Part shown: positions 46,370 to 54,973 of the stretch, piece after piece
How positions within the stretch are numbered: position 1 is the stretch's first letter
How the letters are laid out: each line of letters opens with the position of its first letter
Assembly (NCBI GenBank): GCA_963705835.1
Contig: CAVPLC010000056.1
Coordinates: 1-64,000, forward strand
DNA from: Palsa-504 sp963705835
GTDB taxonomy: Bacteria > Actinomycetota > Actinomycetes > Streptosporangiales > Streptosporangiaceae
Direction of reading: 5' to 3'
Length of the DNA: 64,000 bases
Notes under the pieces: generated by a model
What the model saw: only the letters and a program-made list of their open reading frames with translations
Database searches by the model: none
Told to the model about the DNA's origin: nothing
Made by a program: the position numbers and the translations under genes

Positions 46370-47413
46370 ATGAGCACAACTCCAGCCCTGCAACGTTCGG
46401 CCGAGCTCGAGGAGATCATCGGCCGGGATGCGACCGGCTTCCGGATCCTGACCGGAGACCGGCCCACCGGCCTGCTGCACCTTGGTCACTACTTCGGCAC
46501 CCTGCGGAACCGGGTCAGGCTGCAAGACCTCGGCGCCGAGGTATTCGTGCTGATCGCGGACTACCAAGTGCTGACCGACCGGGACACGGCCGAGCGCCTC
46601 GATGAGCACGTGACCGGGCTGCTCCTTGACTACCTCGCCATCGGGCTCGACCCGGCGCGGACGGTGGTGTTCGCGCACAGCGCGGTGCCCGCGCTCAACC
46701 AGCTGCTGCTGCCGTTCCTGAGCCTGGTCTCGGTGCCGGAACTGAACAGGAACCCCACGGTCAAGGACGAGATCGCGCACTCGCGCCAGTCGGCGGTCAG
46801 CGGCCTGATGCTCACCTACCCCGTGCACCAGGCCGCGGACATCCTGTTCTGCAAGGCGAACCTCGTGCCGGTCGGGCAGGACCAGCTGCCGCACCTGGAG
46901 ATCACCCGGGTCATCGCCCGCCGGTTCAACGACCGGTTCGGCGCGCCGGTGTTCCCGGTGCCGGACGCGCTGCTGTCGGCGGCACCGCTGCTGCTCGGCA
47001 CGGACGGCACGAAGATGAGCAAGAGCCGCGGCAACAGCATCCCGCTGGCGGCCAGCGCCGACGAGACCGCCCGGCTCATCCGCGGCGCGAAGACCGATTC
47101 CGAGGCCTACGTCAGCTACGACCCGCAGCGGCGGCCCGAGGTCTCGGGCCTGGTGCTGCTGGCCGCCTTGTGCCTGGGCCGCAGCCCGCAGGACGTGGTC
47201 GCCGACCTGGGTACCGGCGGCGCCGCGGCGCTCAAGGACACGGTGACGATGGCGGTCAACGAGATGCTGGCCCCGGTCAGGGCCCGCCGCGCCGAATACG
47301 CACGAGACCCGGGCTACGTCCGCCAGGTGCTGCGGGACGGCAACCAGCGGGCGAACGAGATCGCTTCGGCGACGCTGGCCGAGGTCCAGGACGCGATGGG
47401 CATGCGCTACTGA
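46370..47413 (+). CDS. trpS: Tryptophanyl-tRNA synthetase
   Basis: A 347-residue class I aminoacyl-tRNA synthetase. ATP-binding HIGH-like motif TGLLHLGHYFG near residue 34 and the KMSKS motif TKMSKSRGN near 220 are intact, with GQDQLPHLEITR between them. The ATG at 46370 follows an AGGA Shine-Dalgarno. Preceded by the Trp-Trp leader and terminator, so it is probably controlled by Trp-tRNA charging. An isolated trpS, possibly a second, regulated or drug-resistant copy. Confidence 0.95.
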   Translation: MSTTPALQRSAELEEIIGRDATGFRILTGDRPTGLLHLGHYFGTLRNRVRLQDLGAEVFVLIADYQVLTDRDTAERLDEHVTGLLLDYLAIGLDPARTVVFAHSAVPALNQLLLPFLSLVSVPELNRNPTVKDEIAHSRQSAVSGLMLTYPVHQAADILFCKANLVPVGQDQLPHLEITRVIARRFNDRFGAPVFPVPDALLSAAPLLLGTDGTKMSKSRGNSIPLAASADETARLIRGAKTDSEAYVSYDPQRRPEVSGLVLLAALCLGRSPQDVVADLGTGGAAALKDTVTMAVNEMLAPVRARRAEYARDPGYVRQVLRDGNQRANEIASATLAEVQDAMGMRY

Positions 47414-47503
47414 CCTGGGGGGTCTGTGGCAAGGGTCAGAGCAGTCATGTTGTTCAGCGTGTTTTGAATAGCAAACGCATGTTCGAGAGAGTAGGCTTGC
47501 CGC

Positions 47504-48127
47504 GTGAACCTGACGGAGTGGGCGCGCGCGCAGGGCATCCACGTGACGACCGCGTACCGCTGGTACCGGGAGGGCATGCTGCCCGTTCCGGCACGGAAGG
47601 TCGGCCGACTCATCCTGGTGTCTCCCGGTACGGCCGCCACGTCTCCGCAGGGCGGGGCTGGACTATACGCGCGGGTGTCTTCTCATGACCAGAAGGCCGA
47701 CCTGGACCGCCAGGTTGCCCGCCTGTCGGCGTGGGCGGCGCAGGCGGGGATGCCTGTGGTCCGGGTGGAGGCCGAGGTCGGGTCCGGGGTGAACGGCACC
47801 AGGGCCAGGGCGCGGCGGCTGCTGGCCGATCCGGCGGCCGCCGTGATCGTGGTGGAGCATCGCGACCGGCTCGGGAGGATGAACACGGAACTGGTCGAGG
47901 CCGCCCTGGCCGCCCATGGCCGCCGCCTGGTGGTGCTAGACGATAGCGAGGTGACTGACGACCTGGTGCGGGACATGATCGACGTGCTGACGTCGTTCTG
48001 CGCCCGCCTGTATGGGCGCCGGTCGGCGCGGAACCGGGCGCTGAAGGCCGTCGGGTGCGCCCAGCGGGACATCGGCCCGCAGGCCGTGCTGACGGCGGGG
48101 AGCGCCTCGTGCGGGGGTGTCGGATGA
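47504..48127 (+). CDS. tnpA: IS607-family serine recombinase TnpA
   Basis: A 207-residue transposase. An N-terminal MerR-like HTH (MNLTEWARAQGIHVTTAYRWYREGMLPVPARKVGRLILV) precedes the serine resolvase domain, with catalytic Ser in YARVSSHDQKADLDRQ and Arg-rich motif VEHRDRLGRMN. The HTH-first order is diagnostic of IS607. GTG start. Its TGA overlaps the tnpB ATG (ATGA). Confidence 0.93.
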   Translation: MNLTEWARAQGIHVTTAYRWYREGMLPVPARKVGRLILVSPGTAATSPQGGAGLYARVSSHDQKADLDRQVARLSAWAAQAGMPVVRVEAEVGSGVNGTRARARRLLADPAAAVIVVEHRDRLGRMNTELVEAALAAHGRRLVVLDDSEVTDDLVRDMIDVLTSFCARLYGRRSARNRALKAVGCAQRDIGPQAVLTAGSASCGGVG

Positions 48128-49782
48128 GCGGGCTGCGCCGAATCGCCGGCCCGTTCGTGGCGGCCGCCCCCGCCGGAGTGCGGGTCCGGGCCCGGCTGCG
48201 CGTCTCCCCGCAGGACGAGGCCGTACTGTGGGCGGCGGGCAGGCACCTGGGGTCGCTGGCCGGGCGGGACCTGGCCGCCCGGTGCGCCGAAGGGCGGCTG
48301 GACGCCAAGGGCAGGGCCGGATCGCGTGCCCGGCGCAAGAGGGCGCTGACGGCGCAGTCATCGTCGCGGTGGGCCGGGGCGATCACCCGCACCAGCGAGG
48401 ACCAGGTGCGGCTGGCCGGGCAGAACCTGCGCGCCGAGAGGAACACCCTGCTGGCCCGCATCCGGAAGATCGAGGCACGGCTGCCGGTCGCGGCCGGCGG
48501 AAAGGCAGGCCGGGTGCTGGGGTACGCCACCCCGGCCGGACGGCACGCCAAGACGGTCCGTCTCCACGGGCTGAAGGCCAGGCTCGCGCGGGTGGACCGG
48601 CAGCTGGAGGCAGGGGCGGTGTCGGTGGCGCGGGGCGGGAAGGCCCTGCTCCGCAAGCGGGGCAATCTCGCTGCCGCCGGGCTCACGCAGGCGCAATGGC
48701 GGCAGCAATGGGCGTCGGCCCGCCTGTTCCTGACCGCCGACGGGGAGAAAGACAAGGCATGGGGCAACGAGACCATCCGCTGGAACCCCGGCGAGGGCTG
48801 GCTGGAGATCAAGCTGCCCGCCCCGCTTGCGCACCTGGCGAACCGGCCGCACGGCCGGTACAGCCTGTCGTGCCCCGTCGCCTTCGTTTACCGGGGTGAT
48901 GAGGTCGCCGCGCAGGCCGCCTCCGGCGCGGTCCGCTACGACATCAGCCATGACCCGGCGCGGGGACGCTGGTACATCGACGCGTCGTGGAAGGCCGCAC
49001 CCGTACCCGCGCCGTCCCTGGGGGACCTGCGGCGGCACCCGGTGCTGGCGGTCGACCTGAACCACGGCCACCTCGCCGCGCAGGCGGTCACCGCGGACGG
49101 CAACCCGTCCGGGCCGTCCGTGACCATCCCCCTGGCCCTGGCCGGGCTGCCCGCCTCGCAGCGCGACGGGCGGCTCCGCGCGGCCATCAGCTCCCTGACC
49201 TGGCTCGCCCGCCAGCACGGCTGCCGGGCGGTCGTGATCGAGGACCTTGACTTCACTGACGCCCGCGAGCAGGGACGCGAGCACTATGGCAGCCGACCGT
49301 CGGCCGGCCGCCGCGGACGGGGCTTCCGGCGGCTAGCCGCGGGCATCCCCACCGGGAAGTTCCGGGACCGCCTGACCCAAATGGCCGCCAACGCCGGCAT
49401 CTCGGTGATCGCGGTCGACCCCGCCTACACCTCCCGCTGGGGGCGCGAGCACTGGCTCGCCCCGCTGCGGCAGCAGGCTTCACCGATCGCCACTGGCCAT
49501 CATGCGGCCGCGGTTGTGATCGGCAGGCGTGCGCTCGGCCACCGGGCGCGGCGACGGGCCGGCGTGACCGGCGGCGACCAGAGGATCAGCCGCCGGAGAG
49601 CTGCCCCCCGAGCACCCGTGGCCGGGCAAGCGACCAGGAACGGCAGGCTCTGCGAGGCCCAGCGGCAGCCACCCTGGTGGCCGAAGACCGCGACGGCCGA
49701 CCGGACCCGCCCGCCCGACCAGGCGACCCAAGACCGTCCGGGGCCGCCGGCTAGCCAGGACCATGTCCCGCTAGCTCAGTAG
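48124..49782 (+). CDS. tnpB: TnpB-like RuvC protein of IS607
   Basis: A 552-residue TnpB-related protein, longer than minimal TnpB. RuvC-I Asp in VLAVDLNHGHLA (D311) and RuvC-II Glu in VVIEDLDF (E373) are visible. In the RuvC-III position, where TnpB has an Asp, the sequence reads TGHHAAAVVIG (His459, His460). The CxxC zinc-finger pairs normally found between RuvC-II and III are absent. The C-terminal 80 residues are Arg/Pro-rich and probably overlap the element's RNA region. Nuclease activity is therefore doubtful or altered, unless this is the norm for this branch. Confidence 0.87.
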   Translation: MSGLRRIAGPFVAAAPAGVRVRARLRVSPQDEAVLWAAGRHLGSLAGRDLAARCAEGRLDAKGRAGSRARRKRALTAQSSSRWAGAITRTSEDQVRLAGQNLRAERNTLLARIRKIEARLPVAAGGKAGRVLGYATPAGRHAKTVRLHGLKARLARVDRQLEAGAVSVARGGKALLRKRGNLAAAGLTQAQWRQQWASARLFLTADGEKDKAWGNETIRWNPGEGWLEIKLPAPLAHLANRPHGRYSLSCPVAFVYRGDEVAAQAASGAVRYDISHDPARGRWYIDASWKAAPVPAPSLGDLRRHPVLAVDLNHGHLAAQAVTADGNPSGPSVTIPLALAGLPASQRDGRLRAAISSLTWLARQHGCRAVVIEDLDFTDAREQGREHYGSRPSAGRRGRGFRRLAAGIPTGKFRDRLTQMAANAGISVIAVDPAYTSRWGREHWLAPLRQQASPIATGHHAAAVVIGRRALGHRARRRAGVTGGDQRISRRRAAPRAPVAGQATRNGRLCEAQRQPPWWPKTATADRTRPPDQATQDRPGPPASQDHVPLAQ

Positions 49783-49795
49783 GAACGGTAGGGCT

Positions 49796-51523
49796 GTGGC
49801 CCCGGATCTCATCGCGTCGCTGCGGCAGGCCGGCGTGGCGCGCGGCGATCTCGTCGGCCTGGTCATCTCCCCCGAACGCGGGACGGCGCTGGCGGTGCCC
49901 GACGGCGGACGGTGGATGCCGCCGGGCCCCGAGGCGATCGGGCAGGCCGATGAGGCCGTGCGGCCGCGATGGGTGCTGTGGTCGGGCCAGACGGCCGCGT
50001 ACCTGACGGGCCGCGGCGTCCGGCTGGCCACATGCTGGGACGTCACGGCGGCACACCGGCTGCTGTTCGGCGGCTGGCGGGCTGATCCCGGCCGGGCCTG
50101 GGCCCGGCTGCGCGGGCTGGACCCTCCGGCCGACGGCCCGCTTGACCTGTTCGGGATGTCCGGCCCGGACGACGGCGACGCGGACGATCCGGTGGCGCCG
50201 GACGGCCACCTGCGGCCGGACTGGGTCAGCGGCGGGTGGTCGGAGAGCGCCGGCCGGATCACCCGCTGGGCTGAGCTGGCCCGCATCGTGGCCGAGCTGC
50301 AGCTGACGGCGCTGGCCGGGCTGGCGGACCGGCCGATGGCACTGGCCACGGCGCGCTCGGAGTCCACGGCCGAGCTGCTGTGCGCCGAGCTGTCCGCGGA
50401 CGGGCTGCCGATGGACCGCGCGGCGGCCGAGCAGGTGCTGGCCTCGTTCATCGGGCCCAGGCCGCGCAGCGAAGGCGACGCGCTCGCCTCGCGGGCCGCC
50501 CGCGACGCCGAGGTGCTGCGGCACGCGCCGGCCGGCGTGACGACCGACCTGCGCAGCCCGGCCCAGGTCCGGTCGCTGCTGGCCCGGCTCGGGGTCGACG
50601 TCCCGGACACCCGGGCGTGGCGGCTGGCCGAACACCGCGACGACCATCCGCTGATCGGCGCCCTGCTCGAGTGGCGCAAGGCGGAGCGGATCGCGACCAC
50701 CTACGGGTATTCGTGGCTGGATGAGAACCTCGGGGCCGACGGCCGGCTGCGCGGCGCCTGGACCGGCTCTGACGGCGCGGCGGGCCGGATGACCGCGTCG
50801 GCCGGGCTGCACAACATGCCGGCCGCGATGCGCCGGGCGGTGGCCGCCGAGGCGGGGCACGTCTTCGTCCGCGCCGACCTGGGCCAGATCGAGCCCCGGG
50901 TACTGGCCGCGGTGTCCGGGGACCAGGCGCTGTCGCTGGCCGCGCGGTCCGACGACATGTACGCGCCGGTCGCCGCGCAGCTCGGCGTGGACCGGCCCAC
51001 GGCCAAGGTCGCGGTGCTCGGCGCGATGTACGGGCAGACCACGGGGCACGGCGCTCACGCGCTGCGCCGCCTCAACGCCGCCTACCCGGTGGCGATGGCC
51101 TACCTGGAGGCGGCCGACCGTTCCGGGCAGGCCGGGCGTGACCTGCGGACCTACGGCGGCCGGCTGATCGTGCTGACCGCCGCCGAGCCCCGCAGCGCCA
51201 GCCGCGCCGCGGCCTACGGCCGGTACGCGCGCAACGCCATGGTCCAGGGCGCGGCGGCGGAGCTGTTCAAGATGTGGGCGGTGACGGTGCGGGCGCGGTG
51301 CGCGCACCTGGACGCGCGCATCGTGCTGTGCCTGCACGACGAGCTGCTGGTGCACTGCCCGGCGGAGCAGGCCGCGGCGGTGTCCCGGATCGTCGACGAA
51401 TGCCTGGGCGAGGCCGCGCAGCGCTGGGCGCCCGGCAGCGGGGTCCGCTTCATCTCCGACACCACCGTCGCGCGGACCTGGTCCGAGGCGAAGGACCCGG
51501 CCGTCAGCCGGCCGCCGCGTTGA
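49796..51523 (+). CDS. Bifunctional 3'-5' exonuclease / DNA polymerase (PolA-like)
   Basis: A 575-residue family A polymerase lacking the 5' nuclease domain. A diverged exonuclease-like region precedes polymerase motif A (DLGQIEPRVLAAVSGD), motif B (RPTAKVAVLGAMYGQTTG) and motif C (CLHDELLVHCP). All catalytic carboxylates of A and C are present. Such short PolA-like proteins are common in actinomycetes in addition to true PolA and probably act in repair. GTG start directly after the IS607 element. Confidence 0.9.
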   Translation: MAPDLIASLRQAGVARGDLVGLVISPERGTALAVPDGGRWMPPGPEAIGQADEAVRPRWVLWSGQTAAYLTGRGVRLATCWDVTAAHRLLFGGWRADPGRAWARLRGLDPPADGPLDLFGMSGPDDGDADDPVAPDGHLRPDWVSGGWSESAGRITRWAELARIVAELQLTALAGLADRPMALATARSESTAELLCAELSADGLPMDRAAAEQVLASFIGPRPRSEGDALASRAARDAEVLRHAPAGVTTDLRSPAQVRSLLARLGVDVPDTRAWRLAEHRDDHPLIGALLEWRKAERIATTYGYSWLDENLGADGRLRGAWTGSDGAAGRMTASAGLHNMPAAMRRAVAAEAGHVFVRADLGQIEPRVLAAVSGDQALSLAARSDDMYAPVAAQLGVDRPTAKVAVLGAMYGQTTGHGAHALRRLNAAYPVAMAYLEAADRSGQAGRDLRTYGGRLIVLTAAEPRSASRAAAYGRYARNAMVQGAAAELFKMWAVTVRARCAHLDARIVLCLHDELLVHCPAEQAAAVSRIVDECLGEAAQRWAPGSGVRFISDTTVARTWSEAKDPAVSRPPR

Positions 51524-51543
51524 TGGCGGCCGCGACCGGCACC

Positions 51544-52050
51544 CTACGGCGGGCCAAGGGCCGCTGCGTAGATCACCGCGTCCCGGCCGCCGTGCACCCG
51601 GCTGCGCTTCTCCGGGCGCAGGCCGATCTTCTCCGCGACCCGCTGCGACGGCAGGTTATCCGGATGGATGATCGCGATCAGCCGGGTGGCGCCGAGGGCG
51701 GTCCGCGCGAAGTCGCGCGAGGCGGCCGCGGCCTCGGTGGCGTAGCCGCGGTTCTGCATGGCGGGCAGGACGTGGTAGCCGACCTCGAGTTCGGTCACGC
51801 CGTCCACGATCTGCGGGGTCAGGCCGCAGTCGCCGACGAACTCGCCGTCCGGGGTGGTCAGCAGCCACAGGCCGTAGCCGTGGGTGCGGTACAGGCCGCG
51901 GTTCCAGTCGATCCACTGCTCGGCTTCGGCCCGGGTCTTGGGCCGCGGGTAGTAGGTCATGACCTCTGGGTCGCCGAGCAGCAGGGCGATGACGTCCAGG
52001 TCACCGGGGGCCATGTCGCGGAACGCCAGCCGGGCGGAAGCGGGGTGCAT
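51544..52050 (-). CDS. GNAT-family N-acetyltransferase (RimJ/RimL-like)
   Basis: A 168-residue acetyltransferase. Motif A with the acetyl-CoA loop is VLPAMQNRGYATEAAAASRDFA (Q/RxxGxA form), followed by AIIHPDNLPSQRVAEKIGLR. The N-terminus RLAFRDMAPGDLDVIALLL is typical of RimJ/RimL-type enzymes. The substrate is not assignable. Convergent with the polymerase gene. Confidence 0.9.
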   Translation of the reverse strand: MHPASARLAFRDMAPGDLDVIALLLGDPEVMTYYPRPKTRAEAEQWIDWNRGLYRTHGYGLWLLTTPDGEFVGDCGLTPQIVDGVTELEVGYHVLPAMQNRGYATEAAAASRDFARTALGATRLIAIIHPDNLPSQRVAEKIGLRPEKRSRVHGGRDAVIYAAALGPP

Positions 52051-52251
52051 ACGGCCGACGGTAGCCCAGTTACAGCCGGTACTCCCAGCCCTCCTGCCAG
52101 GCGACCTGCTAACCGGGCGGCGACGGTGGACGGGGCACGAGCCGGAAGGCGATGAAGCCCCGGGGCTGGCTGGTTAGCTTCGGTCCATCCTGCAACAGCA
52201 GCGCGACGCCAGGGCAACCCGCGGCCCGAGGCCGCCGGAGCGCAGGTGGGC

Positions 52252-53668
52252 TCAGCGGGGCTCGGAGCGGCTCAGGCCGTCCACGTGCAGCGGCACGGCG
52301 TTGGCCCGCACCACACCGGAGTAGAAGCCCGCGCTCGACTTGGGTATCCGCCGCTGGGTCCCGAAGTCCACGAACACGATGCCGAACCGCTTCTGGTAAC
52401 CCCAGCCCCATTCGAAGTTGTCCAGCAGCGACCAGACGAAGTACCCGGCCAGGCTGGCCCCGTCCTGGATGGCGCGCGCGGCGGCCTCCAGGTGCGTTTG
52501 CAGGTACCTGACCCGCTCGACGTCGTTGACCACGCCTTCGGGGTCGACGTAATCCTCGGCCGCGCGGCCGTTCTCTGTGACGTACAGCGGCAGGCCGGGG
52601 GCCTGCTTGGACACGTCGAGCAGCAGCTCGTGCAGCCCGCCCGCGTCGACCAGCCAGCCCATCGGGGTGCGCTCCAGCCGGTCCGGCAGGTACTCCACGA
52701 CGCCTGGCACCGCGCAGCGGGCGGGCTCCTCGTTCCGCCGCAGGTCCGCCGGGTCGCCGGCGCGCAGGAAGATCGGCGAGTAGTAGTTGACGCCGAGGAA
52801 GTCCAGCGGCTGGCTGATGGTCTCCAGGTCGCCGTCGGCGACGAGCGCGGGCGGCGGCAGCACGGCGGCCGGCGCGTGCTCCGGGTACCGGCCGTGCAGC
52901 ACCGGCTCCAGGTAGGTGCCGTTCACGATGGCGTCGGTGACGATCCGGCCGCGTTCCAGGTCGGCGCCGCCGAGCAGCCGCACCGGATGCATGTCAAGGG
53001 TGATGCCGACCTCCTGCGCGCCGGCGGAGCGCAGTGCCTGGGTAGCGAGCCCGTGGCCGAGCAGCAGGTGGTGAGTAGCGGCCGCCGCGGCGGCGGGATC
53101 CCGCAGTCCCGGCGCGTGGTTGCCGTGGCGGTAGCCGTTGTTGGAGACCACCTGCGGCTCGTTCAGCGTGATCCAGCGGGCCACCCGGTCGCCCAGCGCC
53201 TCCGCGCAGATGGCCGCGTACTCGGCGAACCGCGAGGCGGTCTCGCGGGCCGCCCAGCCGCCCTCGTCCTGCAGTTCCTGCGGCAGGTCCCAGTGGTACA
53301 GCGTGACGGTGGCCGCGATGCCGTGCCCGGCCAGCTCGTCCAGCAGCGCCCGGTAGTAGTCCAGGCCCTTGGAGTTGGCGGGCCCGCGGCCGCCGGGCTG
53401 CACCCGCGGCCAGGAGATCGAGAACCGGTAGGCGTTCAGCCCGAGCGAGGCGATCAGCGCGATGTCCTCGCGGTAACGGCGGTAGGAGTCGCACGCGACG
53501 TCGCCGGTATCCCCGCCGCGGACGTTGCCCGGCGCGTGGGTGAAGGTATCCCACACCGAAGGGCCCTTGCCGTCCGCGCTCGGCCGCTCCCTCGATCTGG
53601 TAAGCGGCCGTGGACGCTCCCCAGACGAACCCGTCCGGGAAGGCCAGGAAGCCGTCGGCACCAGTCAT
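52252..53668 (-). CDS. GH1 beta-glucosidase, frameshifted near the 5' end
   Basis: Glycoside hydrolase family 1 enzyme, about 470 residues repaired. The start at 53668 (MTGADGFLAFPDGFVWGASTAAYQIEGAAE) is in one frame; KGPSVWDTFTHAPGNV onward is in the next, with an extra base near 53578-53582. The acid/base (TLNEPQ) and nucleophile (YVTENGRA) glutamates are both present, as is the end motif GYFVWSLLDNFEW. Cytoplasmic, so it would cleave imported beta-glucosides. It diverges from the LacI gene over shared operators. Confidence 0.9.
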
Positions 53669-53723
53669 AAGCCTCTCCTTATGCGCGGCTACGGACCTTG
53701 ACGGCCCCTGTGCTGAGGGTTAG

Positions 53724-53759
53724 TGTAAGCGCTTAGATTTCCGGTTGTAAACGCTTACA
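53724..53759. promoter_or_regulatory. Two LacI-type operators between the GH1 and LacI genes
   Basis: TGTAAACGCTTACA (53746-53759) is a 14-bp palindrome apart from its central pair, and TGTAAGCGCTTAGA (53724-53737) is a near match; centres are 22 bp apart. Both have the CG-centred form bound by LacI/GalR regulators. They lie between the divergent glucosidase and regulator starts, so one repressor can control both directions. Confidence 0.85.
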
Positions 53760-53804
53760 TCCTGGTATGTAAGGGAAGACCGCAATGTCGCTGATCGGCA
53801 GAAT

Positions 53805-54965
53805 GTGGTAACTCTCTACGACGTCGCGCGCCTGGCCGGCGTCTCCACCGCCACCGTCTCCAGGGTGGTACACGGCCAGGACCGGGTGCGCGAGAGCACC
53901 AGGATGCGGGTCAGGAAGGCCATCGAGGAACTCGGTTACGTCCCCGACGGCGCCGGGCAGAGCCTGTCCCGCCGCCGCAAGGACGTGATCGGCCTGGTGT
54001 GCGTCGAGCGCGAGGTCGACCACATCGACATCGAGAACGTGGGCCTGCTCTATTACGACGAGGTGCTGCGCGGAGTCGAGGCGTGCATCCGCCACCGCAA
54101 CTGGTCGCTGCTGATCACCTTCATGCAGGGATACCGGACCGATTTCTCCCGGCTGGACTCGCTGTCCGGCAAGGTCGACGGCATCCTCATCGGCGAGGGC
54201 TTCGTGGCCTCCCCTATCATCGAGCGCCTGGCCGCACGGGTTCCGGTGGTCGTCATCGCCGGGACCCCGGGCGAGCGGGCGGCCGACGTCGTGGCGGCCG
54301 ACAACTTCTCCGGCTCGGCCGCCATCATCACCCACCTCATCGCCGACCACGGCAAGCGGCGCCTGTTCCACGTCGACGGGCCGCCGAACTCGCCGGACGC
54401 GGGCCAGCGGCGGCTGGCCCTCGAGCACGTGCTGCGCGGCCATCCGCAGTGCCAGCTCGTCGGCTCCACCCAGGGGATCCTCAGCGTCCGCAGCGGCGAG
54501 CTGGCCGGGGAGAACCTGCTCGCCAGGCACCGCGCGGCGCTGCCGGACGCGGTCGTATGCGCCAACGACCAGATGGCGATCGGGGTCCTGCGGGCCTTCG
54601 CGGCGGGCGGCGTGCGCGTTCCCGATGACATCGCGGTGGTCGGATTCGACGACATCGCCCTCGGCAGCCTGTACGACCCGTCGCTGACCACCGTGCATCA
54701 GCCGATGCGGATGCTCGGCGAGCGGGCCTGCACCCGCCTCCTGGATCGCATCGCCGAACCGGGCCTGGCCCCGGCGGTGGAACTGCTCCCGACCGAACTG
54801 GTGCTGAGGGCAAGCTGCGGCTGCCCGCCGGACACCGTCACTCGCCAGGCCGTGAAGGCGCTGAAGAACATCCGCACCTCCCGGGTGAACTCCGCAGGGA
54901 GGCCGGATTCCGCCGTTGCCCGGCAAGCGGCTCGCCAGCTGGCCCCCCAGGCCGCGAAGGCTTAG
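53805..54965 (+). CDS. LacI-family transcriptional regulator
   Basis: A 386-residue repressor. N-terminal HTH with hinge (VTLYDVARLAGVSTATVSRVVHGQDRVRESTR), then a periplasmic-binding-protein-like sugar domain (VIGLVCVEREV, CANDQMAIGVLRAFAAGG, VPDDIAVVGFDDIALGSLYDPSLTTVHQP). GTG start. A 45-residue basic/Ala tail exceeds the usual length. It lies 8 nt before the ABC permease gene, so regulator and importer share a transcript; effector probably the imported glycoside or a product. Confidence 0.94.
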   Translation: MVTLYDVARLAGVSTATVSRVVHGQDRVRESTRMRVRKAIEELGYVPDGAGQSLSRRRKDVIGLVCVEREVDHIDIENVGLLYYDEVLRGVEACIRHRNWSLLITFMQGYRTDFSRLDSLSGKVDGILIGEGFVASPIIERLAARVPVVVIAGTPGERAADVVAADNFSGSAAIITHLIADHGKRRLFHVDGPPNSPDAGQRRLALEHVLRGHPQCQLVGSTQGILSVRSGELAGENLLARHRAALPDAVVCANDQMAIGVLRAFAAGGVRVPDDIAVVGFDDIALGSLYDPSLTTVHQPMRMLGERACTRLLDRIAEPGLAPAVELLPTELVLRASCGCPPDTVTRQAVKALKNIRTSRVNSAGRPDSAVARQAARQLAPQAAKA

Positions 54966-54973
54966 GAGCTGCC

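Larger units (their letters stand above)
47420..49790 (+). mobile_element. IS607-type insertion sequence (approximate limits)
   Basis: Two overlapping genes, a serine recombinase and a TnpB-like protein, lie between trpS and the polymerase gene. IS607 elements lack terminal inverted repeats and target duplications, so ends can only be bracketed: left in 47414-47503, right in 49740-49795. Neither flanking gene appears interrupted. The 3' end of tnpB is GC-rich and structured, as expected for a guide (omega) RNA, but no boundary can be set. Confidence 0.75.

Noticed and set aside
47414..49795. Truncation of the PolA-like gene by IS607
   Set aside because: The polymerase keeps a normal length and N-terminus directly after the element, and no polymerase sequence is found on the trpS side.
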